Below are positions 6,106-7,192 of a stretch of 7,192 nt of DNA, piece by piece; within the stretch, counting starts at the first letter, position 1, and every line of letters begins with the position of its first letter. Below the pieces are notes generated by a model, which was given only the letters and a program-made list of their open reading frames with translations, did not search any database and was not told where the DNA came from. A program made the position numbers and the translations under genes. The DNA is taken from assembly GCA_009705165.1 (NCBI GenBank), contig WLCU01000047.1, positions 1 to 7,192 of the forward strand. Reading direction: 5' to 3'. The DNA is from Actinomycetota bacterium. Lineage in GTDB: Bacteria; Actinomycetota; Actinomycetes; Nanopelagicales; Nanopelagicaceae.

Positions 6106-7192
6106 TTAAAGCAGACCAAATTCACCAGCTTTTGAAATTAACTCTTCACGCACACTTGGGTGGGCGGCATTGTGAATAATATTTATAGCTTGATCATTTT
6201 GCGAATGTCCAAAGCATGCGGCTACGCCTTGTTCAGTAACAACGTATGAATGCTGAAAGTGCGTGATATTGCTTTGTAAGCGCGGAACAATTGTAGAAAC
6301 ATTTGCCTTGGGGTGCCATGAAGGAAGTGCGACAAATGATTGCCCTCCGCGACTGTGCAATGCTCCAACAATAAAGTCAGTAGATCCGCCAAAGCCACTA
6401 TAAATTTTTCCACGTACATGGCTGGCATTTGCTTGATCAAAAAGGTCAACTTCAAGTGCGCTATTAATCGATGTCATTTGCGCCTGTCGAGCTATCTGTG
6501 ACGGATCATTTGTGCGTTCGGTGCGCAGCATACGAACTTTTTTGTTCAAATCTAGCCATTCATAAAGTTCCTGGCTTCCAAAAATAAAGGAGGCAGTAAT
6601 CAAAACTTCTTCATCTAAGCAGCCCGCCTTAGAAAGTTCGAGAACGCCATCTGAAAACATCTCTGTCCAGATGCGCAACCCCTTGCGTTGCTTTAACGCC
6701 ATAAGTACTGCATCTGGCACACCACCGATACCTAACTGCAATGTTGAACTATCTTGAATCAAACTGGCTATCCGATTGCCGATTTCACCTTGGATATCGG
6801 TGACAGGTGTTTGTGGCTTTTCCTGCAAAGGTTCATCGACTTCGACTAAATAATCGATTTCGCTTTCATAAATCTGAGCATCGCCATAGGTATAAGGCAT
6901 CTGCTTGTTAGCTTGTGCAATTACTAGGCCACCATGTGCCCGGGCGGTTTCGATTGCGCGGGGCAAGATATTTACTTCTGTTCCAAGACTTACAGTGTCA
7001 AAGCGCTGCTGGGAAGTATGTAACAAAACAACATCAGGGCGATAAAAATTGCGGATCAATACCGGCAATAAAGAAAGTCTGGAAGGAATATATTCAAGGC
7101 GTGGATGATTACGCATTGCTGGGCCAACAAATGCAGTCTCATACGTAATACCTTCACGATCAGGAATACCAGCGCCATGTGCATTAAGCATG
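6106..7192 (-). CDS. acetyl-CoA hydrolase / 4-hydroxybutyrate CoA-transferase family protein, N-terminus cut by window edge
   Basis: About 361 C-terminal residues of a CoA-transferase or acyl-CoA hydrolase are visible; the family is near 430 residues, so about 70 are missing. The ATG at 7191 is therefore probably an internal Met (it continues LNAHGAGIPDREG), not the start. Seen in order are: LEYIPSRLSLLP; RPDVVLLHTSQQ; VSLGTEVN; ANKQMPYTYGDAQI; the CoA-binding LQLGIGGVPDAVL; the catalytic-glutamate segment WTEMFSDGVLEL (Glu encoded at 6661-6663); INSALEVDL; SGFGGSTDFIVGAL; and VVTEQGVAACFG. The enzyme would move CoA between a carboxylic acid and acetyl-CoA, or hydrolyse an acyl-CoA, through a glutamyl-CoA intermediate. 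Two positions differ from the usual 4-hydroxybutyrate transferase pattern: Trp instead of His before TEMFSDG, and GGSTDF instead of GGQxDF. It is upstream of, and probably cotranscribed with, the dehydrogenase ending at 5171. Its promoter is outside the window. Confidence 0.93.
   Translation of the reverse strand, partial: MLNAHGAGIPDREGITYETAFVGPAMRNHPRLEYIPSRLSLLPVLIRNFYRPDVVLLHTSQQRFDTVSLGTEVNILPRAIETARAHGGLVIAQANKQMPYTYGDAQIYESEIDYLVEVDEPLQEKPQTPVTDIQGEIGNRIASLIQDSSTLQLGIGGVPDAVLMALKQRKGLRIWTEMFSDGVLELSKAGCLDEEVLITASFIFGSQELYEWLDLNKKVRMLRTERTNDPSQIARQAQMTSINSALEVDLFDQANASHVRGKIYSGFGGSTDFIVGALHSRGGQSFVALPSWHPKANVSTIVPRLQSNITHFQHSYVVTEQGVAACFGHSQNDQAINIIHNAAHPSVREELISKAGEFGLL

Noticed and set aside
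6103..6112. GCTTTAAAGC palindrome at the CoA-transferase stop
   Set aside because: It is a single ten-base AT-rich palindrome partly made of codons and the stop, with no second copy seen, so chance is sufficient.
7189..7191. ATG as the true start of the CoA-transferase
   Set aside because: The protein would lack the first 70 or so residues of the family, and the frame stays open to the window edge, so the start is most likely outside.

Overview
The window carries seven protein-coding genes packed almost without gaps, and no RNA genes, mobile elements or CRISPR. Two genes are cut by the window edges. Codon and base use look moderate-to-low GC. Tiny intergenic gaps, overlapping stops and starts, several starts without a Shine-Dalgarno sequence and a GTG start on the transporter gene suggest a streamlined genome. 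The protein flavours (a CUT2 sugar importer, an actinobacterial-looking 2-hydroxyacid dehydrogenase with DVTDPEPLP, and an IclR regulator) fit a low-GC freshwater actinobacterium of the acI/Nanopelagicales type. That assignment is an inference from style, not from a marker gene.

Layout. Positions 1-1404 (minus) hold a two-domain ATP-binding subunit of a CUT2 (RbsA/MglA-like) sugar importer that runs off the left edge. Positions 1464-2273 (minus) hold an IclR-family regulator. A 56-base divergent intergenic region follows, with a strong dyad. Three tightly coupled plus-strand genes come next: a long-form cyclase-family metal hydrolase (2330-3271), a D-2-hydroxyacid dehydrogenase (3271-4305) and a beta-hydroxyacid dehydrogenase resembling tartronate semialdehyde reductase (4293-5174). 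They meet head-on, with overlapping stop codons, a minus-strand pair: an acetyl-CoA hydrolase/CoA-transferase (6106 to beyond the right edge) and, downstream of it, a second D-2-hydroxyacid dehydrogenase (5171-6085).

How they may work together. Importer, regulator, a ring-opening or amide/lactone-type hydrolase, three NAD(P)-dependent hydroxyacid dehydrogenases and a CoA-transferase look like an uptake and breakdown module for a small sugar-derived acid, lactone or similar hydroxycarboxylate. The substrate cannot be read from the sequence. The strongest new signal is regulatory. The same inverted repeat, GTCCAG-N4-TTGGAC, occurs on both sides of the iclR gene: once in front of the transporter gene and once at the very start of iclR beside the divergent catabolic operon. 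This suggests that one IclR regulator controls its own gene, the importer and the catabolic operon. No stretch over 300 bases lacks a gene.
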